From an uncultured Pseudomonadota bacterium (GTDB taxonomy: Bacteria; Pseudomonadota; Gammaproteobacteria; Steroidobacterales; Steroidobacteraceae): DNA of 64,000 bases. The stretch is taken from positions 88,728 to 152,727 of the forward strand of contig CAISEB010000018.1 in NCBI GenBank assembly GCA_903884235.1, read 5' to 3'. Shown in pieces: positions 1 to 9,317 of this stretch. Positions within the stretch are counted from its first letter, which is position 1. Each line of letters opens with the position of its first letter. Made by a program: the position numbers and the translations under genes. The notes beneath the pieces are model-generated. The model was given only the letters and a program-made list of their open reading frames with translations, was not told the DNA's origin and searched no databases.

Positions 1-819
1 CAGGCTCGCAGTCGCGCCCGCGGCAGTGGTACCAGTGAGCGACAGCGTCACACCGCTCAGGGCGTCGGTGACAGTGTTGTTCGCGCTCGTGTAGGCAACG
101 CCGGCGATGCTGAAGCTCGCATCCTTTGCCGTCGTATTCTGCGTGTAGTTGGCCGTATTCCCGGTGCCGTAAGTCACGCCCGCAAGCGCGGTGCCGGCGT
201 CGGTCTCGGTGACCTGGATCGTGTTTGCCGCGCCTGTCTGGGTCGACGAGAGCAGCAGGTGGGCGCCATCACTGCCCTGGACTACGGCGGCGACGATCCC
301 GGGATTGTCGCTCGCGGAGTTGATCGCCGTCGCGAGACCGCCGATGGTCCCGTTCGTCGCGTCGACCGCAACTTTGAAGCTCGTCGCGCCGAGCTGGATG
401 CTTAGCGTGCCCGGACCGATCGGGGCCGTGGCACCTCCCGCGAACCCGGTCGACAGCAGCTGCTGGGCGGACGCAAGTGAAGTGACGGTCATCGCGTAGT
501 TGCCGGGAGGAGCCCCGGACGTCACGCTAGCCGTGAAGACCCCGCTGTCCGAAGTGGACGCCGACATGGCCGAGAAGGCGTTCGGCGTGTTCAGCGTGGT
601 CAGGGCGGACTGGAAGGTCGAGAGCGCGCCCTTGAGGGTTCCGAGTGCCGAAATCTTGGTCGTGACCGTGCTCGACTGCTGGGAGATCAGCGCGTCCTGG
701 GGCGCGCGTGACGCCGCGACGAGCTGGGAAACAAGGCTGCTGACATTGATGACCGAGCCGCCCGCGGAGGCAGCACTCGTGCTGCCGGCGATACTGACGA
801 CTGAACTGGCCGCGCTCAT
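1..819 (-). CDS. fliD: Flagellar hook-associated protein 2 (filament cap), N-terminal part
   Basis: FliD caps the growing filament and helps fold exported flagellin. The reading frame is open from an ATG at 819 to the left edge, so only the first 273 residues are present. The N-terminus shows the family pattern: a Ser/Ala-rich start, then GSVINVSSLVSQLVAA followed by a coiled-coil region (SQQSSTVTTKISALGTLKGA), which is the typical D0 helix. Further in, LASAQQLLSTGF and VDATNGTIGGLATAIN match the FliD N and hook IN domains. It lies just downstream of flagellin in the same direction, a standard fliC-fliD arrangement. A GGAG-like element precedes the start. Identification is firm; the C-terminal half is outside the window. 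Confidence 0.93.
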   Translation of the reverse strand, partial: MSAASSVVSIAGSTSAASAGGSVINVSSLVSQLVAASRAPQDALISQQSSTVTTKISALGTLKGALSTFQSALTTLNTPNAFSAMSASTSDSGVFTASVTSGAPPGNYAMTVTSLASAQQLLSTGFAGGATAPIGPGTLSIQLGATSFKVAVDATNGTIGGLATAINSASDNPGIVAAVVQGSDGAHLLLSSTQTGAANTIQVTETDAGTALAGVTYGTGNTANYTQNTTAKDASFSIAGVAYTSANNTVTDALSGVTLSLTGTTAAGATASL

Positions 820-889
820 GGCTCAACGCTCCGCGTGCCGTCCGCCGAAGCCGGCCCGACATGCGGGTCGGGGCGACAATACGGAAGAC

Positions 890-915
890 GGGCGGGGACC
901 TCCGAATCCCCGCCC
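890..915 (-). terminator. Hairpin between flagellin and fliD
   Basis: A perfect 9-bp inverted repeat (GGGCGGGGA / TCCCCGCCC) with an 8-nt loop lies just after the flagellin stop codon. No U-run follows it on the minus strand. It could be a weak or partial terminator, or an mRNA 3'-end stabiliser that keeps flagellin expression above fliD. Confidence 0.5.
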
Positions 916-948
916 GCCCGCGTGCTTTGAAAGGCCGGTCATGGCCTC

Positions 949-2166
949 TTACGGCAGCTTCTGGAGCAGCGTCATCACGTTCTGCGGAACCGTGTTCGCC
1001 TGCGCCACCATCGACGTACCAGCCTGCTGCAGGATCTGCGCCTTCGACAGGTCCGACGTGGCCTGGGCGAAGTTCGTGTCCTGGATTTCGCTGCGCGCCG
1101 CGCTCAGGTTCGTCGCGGTCGTGTTGATGCCCGAGATCGCCGCCTGGAAGCGATTCTGGTACGCGCCGAGCTGCGCACCCGAGGCCGCGACCTGCTGCAG
1201 CGCGCTGTCGATCTGCGCGAGCACCAGGTTCGAGCTGTCGACCGAAGTCACCGAGCCACTGTCGAGGAACTTGCCCGCAGTCGTCACCGCGATGGCCGTG
1301 CCGGCCGAGATGCCGAAGTCGGTGATGTTCGCCGCGCCAACGCCTGCAGCCGTGCTGTTGTTGGCGTTCGCCGAGAAGCTGAACGTGCCGCCAACCGTCT
1401 GGCTCGTCGTGCTGCTGAGCGTGATGCCGCCGCCGCCCGACTTCACCGTCGCGATCAGCCCGCCGTCAGAGCCCGACAGCTGGTTGAAGGCCGCAGCAAC
1501 CGTCTTGAGGTCGGTGGCCGCATTGCCGGTCATCGTCAGCTCGGACGAGCTGAACTTGTTGCTGGCCGCGTCCGTGTAGCTGATCGTGTACTTGTCACCG
1601 GCCGCCCACACCGTGGAGGCCGCCAGCGTGCCGCCGGCGTCGGTGTAAAGCTTGCCAAGGTTCGAGGCGCGGGTGTCGGCGACCGAGCCGACCGAGATCG
1701 TGTTGCCGGCATTGGCGCCGATCTGGAACGATGCGCCCTGGAAGCTGCCGTCGAGCAGGTTCACGCCGTTGAACGACGCGTTCTGCGCGACGTTGCTGAT
1801 GTCGGCCTTCAGCTGCTGGAACTGCTGGTCGAGGTTGGTGCGATCCTGCGCGCTGTTCGTCGCGTTCAGCGACTGCACGGCCAGGTCGCGCATCGTCTGC
1901 AGGTCGCTGACGACCTCCGACAGGGCGCCCGACGCGGTCTGGGTCAGCGACACGGCGTCCGCCGCGTTGCGCGAGGCCTGGTTGAGGCCGTTGATCTGCG
2001 AGGTCATGCCCTGCACGATCGCGTAGCCGGCGGCGTTGTCGGCCGCGGTGTTGATCCGCAGGCCCGAGGACAGCTGCTGGAGGGCATTGGAAAGCTTCAT
2101 CCCGGACTCGGCCAGATTGTTCTGGGCGTTCAGCGAGTTCAGGTTGGTATTGAGGACCAGTGACAT
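949..2166 (-). CDS. fliC: Flagellin
   Basis: Main filament subunit, exported by the flagellar type III system and polymerised under the FliD cap. It has 405 residues. The conserved N-terminal D0/D1 domain (MSLVLNTNLNSLNAQNNL, then LSSGLRINTAADNAAGYAI) occupies about residues 1-140. The middle, about 175-290, is Gly/Ser/Thr-rich and is the surface-exposed variable part. The conserved C-terminal D1/D0 (from about ISGINTTATNLSAARSEI to TVPQNVMTLLQKLP) closes the protein. The frame is open further upstream, but ATG 2166 gives the canonical flagellin N-terminus and has AGGAG just upstream. A sigma-28-type promoter lies about 95 bp upstream. Only one flagellin gene is seen in this window. Confidence 0.97.
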   Translation of the reverse strand: MSLVLNTNLNSLNAQNNLAESGMKLSNALQQLSSGLRINTAADNAAGYAIVQGMTSQINGLNQASRNAADAVSLTQTASGALSEVVSDLQTMRDLAVQSLNATNSAQDRTNLDQQFQQLKADISNVAQNASFNGVNLLDGSFQGASFQIGANAGNTISVGSVADTRASNLGKLYTDAGGTLAASTVWAAGDKYTISYTDAASNKFSSSELTMTGNAATDLKTVAAAFNQLSGSDGGLIATVKSGGGGITLSSTTSQTVGGTFSFSANANNSTAAGVGAANITDFGISAGTAIAVTTAGKFLDSGSVTSVDSSNLVLAQIDSALQQVAASGAQLGAYQNRFQAAISGINTTATNLSAARSEIQDTNFAQATSDLSKAQILQQAGTSMVAQANTVPQNVMTLLQKLP

Positions 2167-2259
2167 TGCGTGTGCTCCTAAGTTTTGGTTCAGACGCCGG
2201 ACACCAGTCCGTCGCGCTTGAGGAACCGTTGCGGACAATCCGCTTCCTGTTCGGGACCC

Positions 2260-2286
2260 TTATCGGTCCACCCGGGGGGAACTTGA
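2260..2286 (-). promoter_or_regulatory. Sigma-28 (FliA) promoter of flagellin
   Basis: Read on the minus strand the site is TCAAGTTC, exactly 11 bases, then ACCGATAA. The sigma-28 consensus is TAAAGTTT-N11-GCCGATAA, so the -10 box differs only at its first base and the -35 box keeps the AAGTT core. Position and direction fit flagellin, giving a leader of roughly 85 nt. Confidence 0.85.
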
Positions 2287-2339
2287 CGCCCGAAGCCCCC
2301 CGGCGATGAATTCTGTCGAGTTCGTCACGCTCCCTCGAA

Positions 2340-3560
2340 CTACAGATACTTGAAAAGCGACAGCTGCCCGACCTGCGCAAACGACGCCTGGGCCGCCTGG
2401 AGGGCGAGGTACTGCTGGCTGTAGAGGGCCGTCGCCTTGACGTAGTCCACGTCCCCTAGGCTGGAGATCTGCGAGGAGACGGTCGTGCTACGGGCATTGA
2501 GCGTCGTCTGCATGCTGCTGATCATCGACAGGCGTGCCCCGACGTTGGAAGTCACGGTCGAGATCTGGCTGGAGACCTGGTCGATCTGCTGCAGCGCACC
2601 GCCGAGCGCCGTGCTCAGCTGCGCGCGCGCCGCGGCGCCACCGGCCGGCGCGTTCAGCGCGCCAACGAGCCGGTCCAGCGTGTCAAACACGCTCTCCCGA
2701 CCGGACGGCGACACCGAGAACGTGTCGCCAGCGGCTGCGGCGCCACTGATTCCGACCTGGATGCCGTTGAACGCGACCGTGCCACCCTTGCCATCATAGG
2801 TGCCCTGCACGGGATTGCCACTCGCATCCGTGACGGGCTTACCGGAGCTGTCGGACACACTCCAGTGGCTCGCGTCGCTGAACGAGATCGTGTACTGCCC
2901 GGGCACCCAGGCACTTCGATTGGTGATACTCCCCGTATCAGCGATCGCCGCACCGGTATTGGAGGCCCCGGCGGCGGTCGTGAAGACGCCGTTCCCTGTC
3001 GGAACTCCCATGAAGATCGAGGATCCTGGATCGCCGAGCGCCACCGACGTGCTTGCATCGAGCTGGATCGTCCGCGCTCCGGAATCGCCAACGTACTGCA
3101 TGCTGCCGGCGCTGCCGCGTACAAATGGCTGCGCGCTCGTCGCGTAGCCGGAGAAGAGGTAGTCGCCCTGCGCGTCCTGGCGATTGCCGATGCCCTGCAA
3201 CTGCCCCTCGAGCGACTGGATCTGCGTCGCGATCGCCTTGTTGTCGCTGGCGTTGTTGGTCCCGCTGTTCGCTTGGACGACGAGGTCGCGGATGGATTGC
3301 ATCGTCGTGGTCGCATCCGCGAGCGCCTGCTCCTGCAGGGTCAGGCGCGTATTCGCGCTTTGACCGTTGGTGATGTACTGCTGGTACTGGGAGTTCGTGT
3401 TGGTGAGACCGAGGATCTGTACTGCAGCGGCCGGATTGTCGGCGGGCGTGTTGACGCTCTTGCCAGTGGACAGCTGCTGCTGCGTGAGGGCGAGCGCGGA
3501 TTGGTCGCGAAGCATCTCGGTGACCACCGAGCCGTTGAACATGGAGCTGGACAGGCGCAT
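2340..3560 (-). CDS. flgL: Flagellar hook-associated protein 3 (hook-filament junction)
   Basis: FlgL forms the second junction ring between hook and filament. It has 406 residues. The N-terminal flagellin-like helix (MRLSSSMFNGSVVTEMLRDQ, then TQQQLSTGKSVNTPADNPAA) and the C-terminal helix (LSTALGGALQQIDQVSSQIS to the end) are typical. Between them, around residues 195-285, lies a beta-rich module (ITNRSAWVPGQYTISFSDAS ... FNGIQVGISGAAAAGDTFSV) that is also found in the neighbouring FlgK. It starts 8 bp after the flgK stop codon and so is the last gene of the flg operon. The gene after it, flagellin, has its own promoter. Confidence 0.95.
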   Translation of the reverse strand: MRLSSSMFNGSVVTEMLRDQSALALTQQQLSTGKSVNTPADNPAAAVQILGLTNTNSQYQQYITNGQSANTRLTLQEQALADATTTMQSIRDLVVQANSGTNNASDNKAIATQIQSLEGQLQGIGNRQDAQGDYLFSGYATSAQPFVRGSAGSMQYVGDSGARTIQLDASTSVALGDPGSSIFMGVPTGNGVFTTAAGASNTGAAIADTGSITNRSAWVPGQYTISFSDASHWSVSDSSGKPVTDASGNPVQGTYDGKGGTVAFNGIQVGISGAAAAGDTFSVSPSGRESVFDTLDRLVGALNAPAGGAAARAQLSTALGGALQQIDQVSSQISTVTSNVGARLSMISSMQTTLNARSTTVSSQISSLGDVDYVKATALYSQQYLALQAAQASFAQVGQLSLFKYL

Positions 3561-3568
3561 GGCTACCC

Positions 3569-5491
3569 CTACCTACCGACGCTGGTCATCAGCGTCTGGA
3601 ACAATGTGTCGGCGACCTTGATGACCTGGGCCGCGGCCTGATAGGCCTGCTCGTAGCGGATGAGATTGGCCGCCTCTTCGTCGAGGTTGACGCCGGAGAC
3701 GCTCTGCTGGGCCGCCTGGGCGCTCGTCAACGCGCTCTGCTGGGCCACAGCCCCGTCCTGCGCCTGGCTAGTCTGCAGGCCGACCGTCCCGACGTAGGCG
3801 CCGAGCATCCCCGCAAGCGACTGCGAGCCGCCCTTGAGGACCTTGGAGTCAAGGATGCCGGCCAGCGCGACCGCATTGCGGCCATCGCCCGTACCGCCCG
3901 CGTTGTCGTTAATGGTGAACGAGTCGCCGGCCTGGGGGGCGCCGCTGATCGTCACGGCAAAGCCGTTGTAGCTGATCGGCTGACCGGACGTGTACGTCCC
4001 GGTCGTGCTCTGGCCGTTGGCACCGGTGATCGTGTAGGAGCTCGCGCTCGTGAAAGTCAGCGTGTAGTTCGAACGGACCCATCCCGACATCGTCGGCACG
4101 CTTCCCGCATCGATCGTGGCGGTCCCCGTATTCGTTGCTGCGGCGCCTGTAAGCAGCGGTGCCGCAGCAGCGACCTTTGTCGGGTCGGTGGTCACGAGCG
4201 CCAGTCCCGCAATCGCATTGCGGGTCGGCTGCACCAGGAATTGGTCTCCGGCCTTGGCGCTCCCGTTCACCGTGATCGACAGGCCTGCGCCGCTCAGTGT
4301 CACGGGCCCGCTGCCGGTGGCGGTCAACGACGCCGAAACACCACTGCTGGTATCGACGAGGCTCCACTGGCTGCCGTCGTACCGCAGGTAGTAGTCGCTC
4401 GTCGTCAGCCCGCCGAGGTCGTTCGGATTGCCGCTCGCGTCGGTCGCGAGCGCGGCGGACACGGACGCCGTCCCCGTATTCTGTGCGGCGGGGAGGACCG
4501 TCGGGGCGCCGTAGGCGAGCAGCGGCCCGCCCGGCGCGCCGTTCTGGTCGAGGCCCGCCGCATTCTGGGTGTTGACGAGCGAGGCAAAGGTCATCGCCGC
4601 CTGCCCGAGCGTGTTGTGGGCCGGTGTCAGCATCTGCTCCTGGAACTGCAGCAATCCTCCCACCGTTCCACCCGACAACGACGAGGTAATGTCGACGACG
4701 CCATTGGCGCCCTTCAGGAATACGCGCGTCTGGCCGGAGTTGAAGGGATCGGGTCCTGTGGTCAGGGTGGTGGAGGAAGTGCCGACGACGAGCGGCTGGC
4801 CGTTGCCGATGAACACGTTCACGCTGCCATCACTCTGTGGCACCGTGCTGACGCTGATGTGCTGCGACAGGTCCGAAATGAGCTGGTCGCGCTGGTCGAG
4901 CAGGTCGTTCGGGGCCTGTTGGGACTGACTGCGCGCCGAATTGATCTGCTGGTTCATCGACGCGATGTTCGCCGCGAGCGAGCTGATCGTGGCCGCCTCC
5001 GACCCGAGCTGCCCCGAAACCGCACCATCGAGCTGCGTGAGCGTGCCCTCGTAGCTCTTGAACTGCGTCACGAGCGTCTGCGCCTGGGAGAGGACCGCCT
5101 GGCGCGCGATCGTCTGCGACAGTGCATTCGCGAGGCTCTGCACCGACTGGCTGAACTGCTGCAGCCCAGCCGAAAGGCCGGTCGTCGGGTCACCGAACAT
5201 GTTGTTGATGTTTCCGGCAAGCCCGCTGAGCGTGCTGAGCTGGTTGTAGCCGCTCGTCGCACCGAGCGTCTGCGTGTTGAGGAAGGCGTTGTAGGCGCGC
5301 GTGACGCCGGTCACCGAGACGCCATTGCCGATCCAGCCAAATCCAGTGGAATCCGCCAGGTTTGCGGCGAGCCCGACCGTCTGGCGCGTGTAGCCCGGCG
5401 TGCTGGAATTCGAGATATTGTGGCTGATCGTCGTGAGCGCGCTCTGGAACGCGAGCAAGCCCGATGCGCCGGTCGTCAGCATGTTGCTCAT
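3569..5491 (-). CDS. flgK: Flagellar hook-associated protein 1
   Basis: FlgK forms the first hook-filament junction ring. It has 640 residues, within the family range. The N-terminus MSNMLTTGASGLLAFQSALT with ISHNISNSSTPGYTRQTVGL is the diagnostic hook/rod-family segment. The C-terminus ends in the FlgK helix (VSGVNLDEEAANLIRYEQAY). The middle carries two related beta modules, around residues 335-430 and 450-530; the second closely resembles a module in FlgL. Its ATG overlaps the flgJ stop by 4 bp (ATGA), which suggests translational coupling. Confidence 0.96.
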   Translation of the reverse strand: MSNMLTTGASGLLAFQSALTTISHNISNSSTPGYTRQTVGLAANLADSTGFGWIGNGVSVTGVTRAYNAFLNTQTLGATSGYNQLSTLSGLAGNINNMFGDPTTGLSAGLQQFSQSVQSLANALSQTIARQAVLSQAQTLVTQFKSYEGTLTQLDGAVSGQLGSEAATISSLAANIASMNQQINSARSQSQQAPNDLLDQRDQLISDLSQHISVSTVPQSDGSVNVFIGNGQPLVVGTSSTTLTTGPDPFNSGQTRVFLKGANGVVDITSSLSGGTVGGLLQFQEQMLTPAHNTLGQAAMTFASLVNTQNAAGLDQNGAPGGPLLAYGAPTVLPAAQNTGTASVSAALATDASGNPNDLGGLTTSDYYLRYDGSQWSLVDTSSGVSASLTATGSGPVTLSGAGLSITVNGSAKAGDQFLVQPTRNAIAGLALVTTDPTKVAAAAPLLTGAAATNTGTATIDAGSVPTMSGWVRSNYTLTFTSASSYTITGANGQSTTGTYTSGQPISYNGFAVTISGAPQAGDSFTINDNAGGTGDGRNAVALAGILDSKVLKGGSQSLAGMLGAYVGTVGLQTSQAQDGAVAQQSALTSAQAAQQSVSGVNLDEEAANLIRYEQAYQAAAQVIKVADTLFQTLMTSVGR

Positions 5492-6615
5492 GTCGCGAGC
5501 CTCGTATCGATCGTGTTAGTTGTGTCCTTGGGGGCCGCGACGTCAGCGACGCGCATCGGGTCGGATGCGACCCCGGCGCGCAGCACGCGCACGCGATCCG
5601 CGACCGCGGCCAACTTAGCCCCGTACGCCGGATCCGTCGCATAGCCACCGCGGGCGAGGCCATTCGCGAATGCGCCGGTGTCCCGGCCGGTACCGAGGGC
5701 GGACCTGAAGCGTGCGCTGCCCTGCAGCACCTTGACGTAGTCGTTCATGCCCTGCTCGAGGGACGCGTAGGCCCGAAAGGGCTGCTCGACCGTCGAGGGA
5801 ACGCCCGCCTCGTACTCGAGCGTCTGCGCCGCGACCGACGTGCCGCTCCACGAGCCGCCCGCCTTGATTCCGAATAGATTGAAGCTGCTGCCGCCGGCCG
5901 CGGCGGCAGGCACGTGCCGGCCCCAGCCCGTCTCGAGCGCCGCGTGTGCGATCAATGCCTCTGGAGCGACCCCGAGCCGCGCGGCGGCCTGTTCGGCATA
6001 GGGCGCGATCCCGCGGATAAACGCCGCCTGCTCGGGGAGTGGGACGGCAATCGCGCCGGACGACTTCGCCAGCGGGCCCGGCGGAGCGATGGCCGGCGGC
6101 ATCGGTGCGATCGGAGGCGGTGCCGGCGAATTGGGCGTCGCGGGCGCCTGGATAGACATCGGCACGCCCGTGCAAGTAGACGACCCGCTGGCCGGCTGCA
6201 CAGACGGGACCGAAGCGGTGGGCGTGGCGGGCGCCGAAGGCAGCGTGGTACCGGTGCTCGAAGGCGGCGTCAGTGGCTTTGGTTTCGCGGCATCGGTGCC
6301 GGTGGCGAGCCCGCTGCGAGCGAGCTGCTGAACGAGCATGTCGGCAAGCCCAAGGCCCTTGCCCTGAGACAGCTGCACGGCGACCTGCTGGTCCAGCATG
6401 TCCTGGTAGAATTCCGTCTCCTGGCTGTCACCGAACCCGTCACCGAGCTTCGCCTGCCGCATGGATTTGAGCAGCATGCTGGTCAGCAGGCTCTCGAACT
6501 GGCGCGCAGCCTGCCGCAACGCCTTCGGGTCGTTTTCCCGGGCGGATTTCTTCAGCGAGGCGAGCCCGCGGAAGTCGGCGTAGTAGCCGGGATTGCTGAC
6601 AGGGGTGGTGCTCAT
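5488..6615 (-). CDS. flgJ: Peptidoglycan hydrolase and rod-assembly protein
   Basis: FlgJ caps the growing rod and opens the peptidoglycan so the rod can pass. At 375 residues it is the two-domain form. The rod-binding domain (about 20-105) includes LRQAARQFESLLTSMLLKSM. A Pro/Ser/Ala-rich linker covers about 110-195, and a C-terminal glucosaminidase-type hydrolase domain begins near 198. The segment ALIAHAALETGWGRHVP holds the catalytic Glu (ALETGWG). The linker is long and low-complexity. Two-domain FlgJ is typical of beta- and gammaproteobacteria. The gene lies between flgI and flgK. Confidence 0.95.
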   Translation of the reverse strand: MSTTPVSNPGYYADFRGLASLKKSARENDPKALRQAARQFESLLTSMLLKSMRQAKLGDGFGDSQETEFYQDMLDQQVAVQLSQGKGLGLADMLVQQLARSGLATGTDAAKPKPLTPPSSTGTTLPSAPATPTASVPSVQPASGSSTCTGVPMSIQAPATPNSPAPPPIAPMPPAIAPPGPLAKSSGAIAVPLPEQAAFIRGIAPYAEQAAARLGVAPEALIAHAALETGWGRHVPAAAAGGSSFNLFGIKAGGSWSGTSVAAQTLEYEAGVPSTVEQPFRAYASLEQGMNDYVKVLQGSARFRSALGTGRDTGAFANGLARGGYATDPAYGAKLAAVADRVRVLRAGVASDPMRVADVAAPKDTTNTIDTRLAT

Positions 6616-6630
6616 CGCGGGGTCCTGCGC

Positions 6631-7764
6631 CTAGATCACGATCAGCTGCGCACGCAGGGCACCGGCCTGCTGAAGCGCTTCCAGGATCGCCACGAGATCG
6701 CCGGGAGCGGCACCCACCTGGTTGACGGCCCGAACGATCTCCTCGAGGTCGACGCCCGCATTGAAGAGGAACATCCGGGCATCCCCCGAAGGCGTGACCG
6801 TGATCTCGGAGCGGGGTGTCGACACCGTCGTGCCTCCGCTCGAAAGGGGCCGAGGCTGGCTGACGTCCGTGCGTTCGGTGATGGTGACGGACAGCGAGCC
6901 ATGCGCGACGGCCGCCGGCGTCACCCGCACGTGCGAGCCGATCACGACCGTTCCTGTCCTGGAATTGATGATGACGCGGGCTGCGGCCTCGCCCGGTTCC
7001 ACTTCGATGTCCTGAAGGGCACCGATGAACGCCACGCGCGCGCCAGGATCCGTCGGTCCCTGTACCCGCACGGACACTGCATCCAGCGCATGGGCCGTGC
7101 CGGGCCCAAGCGTCTTGTCGACCGCCTCGGACAGGCGCGCCGCCGTCGTGAAGTCCGGCGTGTTGAGGTTCAATATCACGAAGCCGTCGTTGGCGAAGCG
7201 GGTTGTCACCTCGCGCTCGACCGTGGCGCCGTTGGGAACGCGCCCACCGCTCGGGACGTTGACGCTGACACGTGAGCCGTCCTTGCCTGAAATGCCGAAG
7301 CCGCTGACGACGACGCTGCCCTGCGCCATCGCGTAGACCTCGCCATCGGCGCCGCGCAGCGGTGTCATTAGCAGCGCGCCGCCACGCAAGCTGCTCGAAT
7401 TGCCGATCGAGGCGACCGTGACGTCGAGCGTCTGGCCTGTCTTCGAGAATGCCGGAAGCTCCGCGGTCACGGTGACTGCCGCGACGTTCTTCAGCTGCGG
7501 ATTGACGTTCGGCGGAATCGTCACGCCAAACTTCGCGAGCATGTTGAGGATGCTCTGCACGGTGAACGGCGTCTGCGTCGTCTGGTCGCCGGTACCGTCG
7601 AGCCCGACCACGAGGCCATAGCCGACGAGCTGGTTGGTGCGCACGCCGGCGACGGACGACATGTCCTTGATCCGCTCGGCGCGGGCCTGGGTTGGCAGCA
7701 CGACTGCGAGCGCGCAGATGGCGCAAGTCAGGATTCGGTGCCAGCGGATGGATGGAGTATTCAT
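6631..7764 (-). CDS. flgI: Flagellar P-ring protein
   Basis: FlgI is secreted to the periplasm and forms the P ring around the rod in the peptidoglycan layer. It has 377 residues from the ATG at 7764. This start was preferred over an upstream in-frame ATG (7863) because it yields a Sec signal peptide (hydrophobic core [16 protein letters not shown], cleavage near ARAE) and because the upstream part would enter flgH. The mature protein begins with [20 protein letters not shown], and [13 protein letters not shown] is the family signature. It lies 16 bp after flgH, in the order seen in most Gram-negatives. Confidence 0.96.
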   Translation of the reverse strand: MNTPSIRWHRILTCAICALAVVLPTQARAERIKDMSSVAGVRTNQLVGYGLVVGLDGTGDQTTQTPFTVQSILNMLAKFGVTIPPNVNPQLKNVAAVTVTAELPAFSKTGQTLDVTVASIGNSSSLRGGALLMTPLRGADGEVYAMAQGSVVVSGFGISGKDGSRVSVNVPSGGRVPNGATVEREVTTRFANDGFVILNLNTPDFTTAARLSEAVDKTLGPGTAHALDAVSVRVQGPTDPGARVAFIGALQDIEVEPGEAAARVIINSRTGTVVIGSHVRVTPAAVAHGSLSVTITERTDVSQPRPLSSGGTTVSTPRSEITVTPSGDARMFLFNAGVDLEEIVRAVNQVGAAPGDLVAILEALQQAGALRAQLIVI

Positions 7765-7780
7765 AGTGCGATCCAGTAGT

Positions 7781-8491
7781 TCAGAACGGCATCCACTTCG
7801 AATCGAAGAAGCGCGCGAGCCAGCCCTTGGAATTGGCGTCGTTGAGCGCCCCCTGCGCGCCATACGCGATGGTCGCGTCGGCGACCCGCATCGAGGACAC
7901 CGTGTTGTCAGGCCCGATATCCACCGGCCTCACGATTCCCTGGATGCGGACGAATTCGCGACCCTGGTTGATCGTGATCCACTTCTGTCCTCGGACCAGG
8001 AGGTTTCCGTTCGCGAGGCGCTTAGAGACGGTGACCGAGATGCCGCCGGTCAACTGGTTGCTCTGCTTGCTCCCACCCTCCCCGTCGAAGCTCGTGGTTC
8101 CGCTCAGGGACGTGTTGAGGAGATTCCGACCCCGGATCGTCGGCGCAGCACCGAGCAGGCTCGTGGCAGACGTATCCACGGCCGTATCCTTCTTGGTCGT
8201 CGTGACCGCGGTCTTCGAAGCATCGGTCTTTTCGTCGAGCGTGATCGTCAGCACGTCGCCAATGCGGTGCGCGACGGAGTTCTCGAACAGCGGGACGTCG
8301 TGTCCATTCTGGAAGATCCCACCGTTGCCGGCGTCGGCCACCGGGATCTCCTCTGGCAGCGTCGCGGCAAAGTTCGCGTCCGGGTGCGGCGTCGAGGCAC
8401 AGGCGTGGATCGCGGCGAGGGCGAGCGCGGTCGCAACGACGCGCCACGCCTTCCACAACATCCGCAGCAGCTTCCTGATCCATTCAGTCAC
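7781..8491 (-). CDS. flgH: Flagellar L-ring lipoprotein
   Basis: FlgH is an outer-membrane lipoprotein forming the L ring bushing around the rod. It has 236 residues. A basic N-terminus and hydrophobic stretch end at a lipobox-like IHAC, with Cys near residue 31. Family segments include [20 protein letters not shown] and the C-terminal [19 protein letters not shown] and [20 protein letters not shown]. It is followed by flgI and preceded by flgG with an 18-bp gap. Confidence 0.96.
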   Translation of the reverse strand: MTEWIRKLLRMLWKAWRVVATALALAAIHACASTPHPDANFAATLPEEIPVADAGNGGIFQNGHDVPLFENSVAHRIGDVLTITLDEKTDASKTAVTTTKKDTAVDTSATSLLGAAPTIRGRNLLNTSLSGTTSFDGEGGSKQSNQLTGGISVTVSKRLANGNLLVRGQKWITINQGREFVRIQGIVRPVDIGPDNTVSSMRVADATIAYGAQGALNDANSKGWLARFFDSKWMPF

Positions 8492-8509
8492 GATGCGTCA
8501 TCCTTCAGT

Positions 8510-9295
8510 CTAGAGATTGGTGCCGAGGTACTGGAGCATCTGGTCCGTCGTCTGGATTGCCTTGGTGTTCATCTCGTACGCGCGCTGTGTCTCGATCATG
8601 TTCACCATCTCCTCGACCACATTGACGTTGGAGGCCTCGATCGAGCCCTGCAGCAGGGTGCCGACGCCGTTCTGCCCGGGACTGGCGGCCTGCGCCGTAC
8701 CGCTCGAGGCGGATTCGCTCAGCAGGTTCTCACCGCGCGCCTGCAGCCCCGATGGATTGACGAAATCCGCGAGCTGCAGCGTGCCGACCGTCGACGTCGC
8801 GGACTGACCGGCGAGCTGGGCGCTGACGGTGCCGTCGGCACCGATCGTGATGCTCTGCGCACCCTTCGGAATCGTGATCGCCGGCTGCACCGGGTAGCCG
8901 CTCGAGGTGACGAGCTGGCCACTGGAATTCATCTGGAAGTCGCCGGCGCGCGTGTAGCCGACCGTGCCATCCGGCATGAGCACCTGGAAGAACCCGCGGC
9001 CATTGATGGCGAGATCCAGGGCGTTGCCGGTCTGGTTCAGGCTGCCCTGCGTGTAGGTCTTCTCGGTCGCGACCACGCGCACGCCAGTCCCGAGCGACAT
9101 GCCCGTGGACGACTGGGTGTTCTGCGACGTCGCGGCACCGACCTGGGTGACCGTCTGGTAGAGCAGGTCCTCGAACACGGCCCGGCCCTTCTTGAAGCCG
9201 GTCGTGTTGACGTTGGCGAGGTTGTTCGAGACCACGGCCATCCGGGTCTGCTGGGCGTCGAGTCCGGTCTTGGCGGCCCAAAGTGCGGGATTCAT
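8510..9295 (-). CDS. flgG: Flagellar distal rod protein
   Basis: FlgG builds the distal rod inside the P and L rings. It has 261 residues, the usual length. The N-terminal motif MAVVSNNLANVNTTGFKKGR is the rod-protein signature. NGRGFFQVLMPDGTVGYTRAG is the conserved FlgG core, and the C-terminus carries SNVNVVEEMVNMIETQRAYE. It sits in the flgB-L operon between flgF and flgH. Confidence 0.97.
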   Translation of the reverse strand: MNPALWAAKTGLDAQQTRMAVVSNNLANVNTTGFKKGRAVFEDLLYQTVTQVGAATSQNTQSSTGMSLGTGVRVVATEKTYTQGSLNQTGNALDLAINGRGFFQVLMPDGTVGYTRAGDFQMNSSGQLVTSSGYPVQPAITIPKGAQSITIGADGTVSAQLAGQSATSTVGTLQLADFVNPSGLQARGENLLSESASSGTAQAASPGQNGVGTLLQGSIEASNVNVVEEMVNMIETQRAYEMNTKAIQTTDQMLQYLGTNL

Positions 9296-9317
9296 GTATT
9301 TAGCCTCCTGAAGTGGT

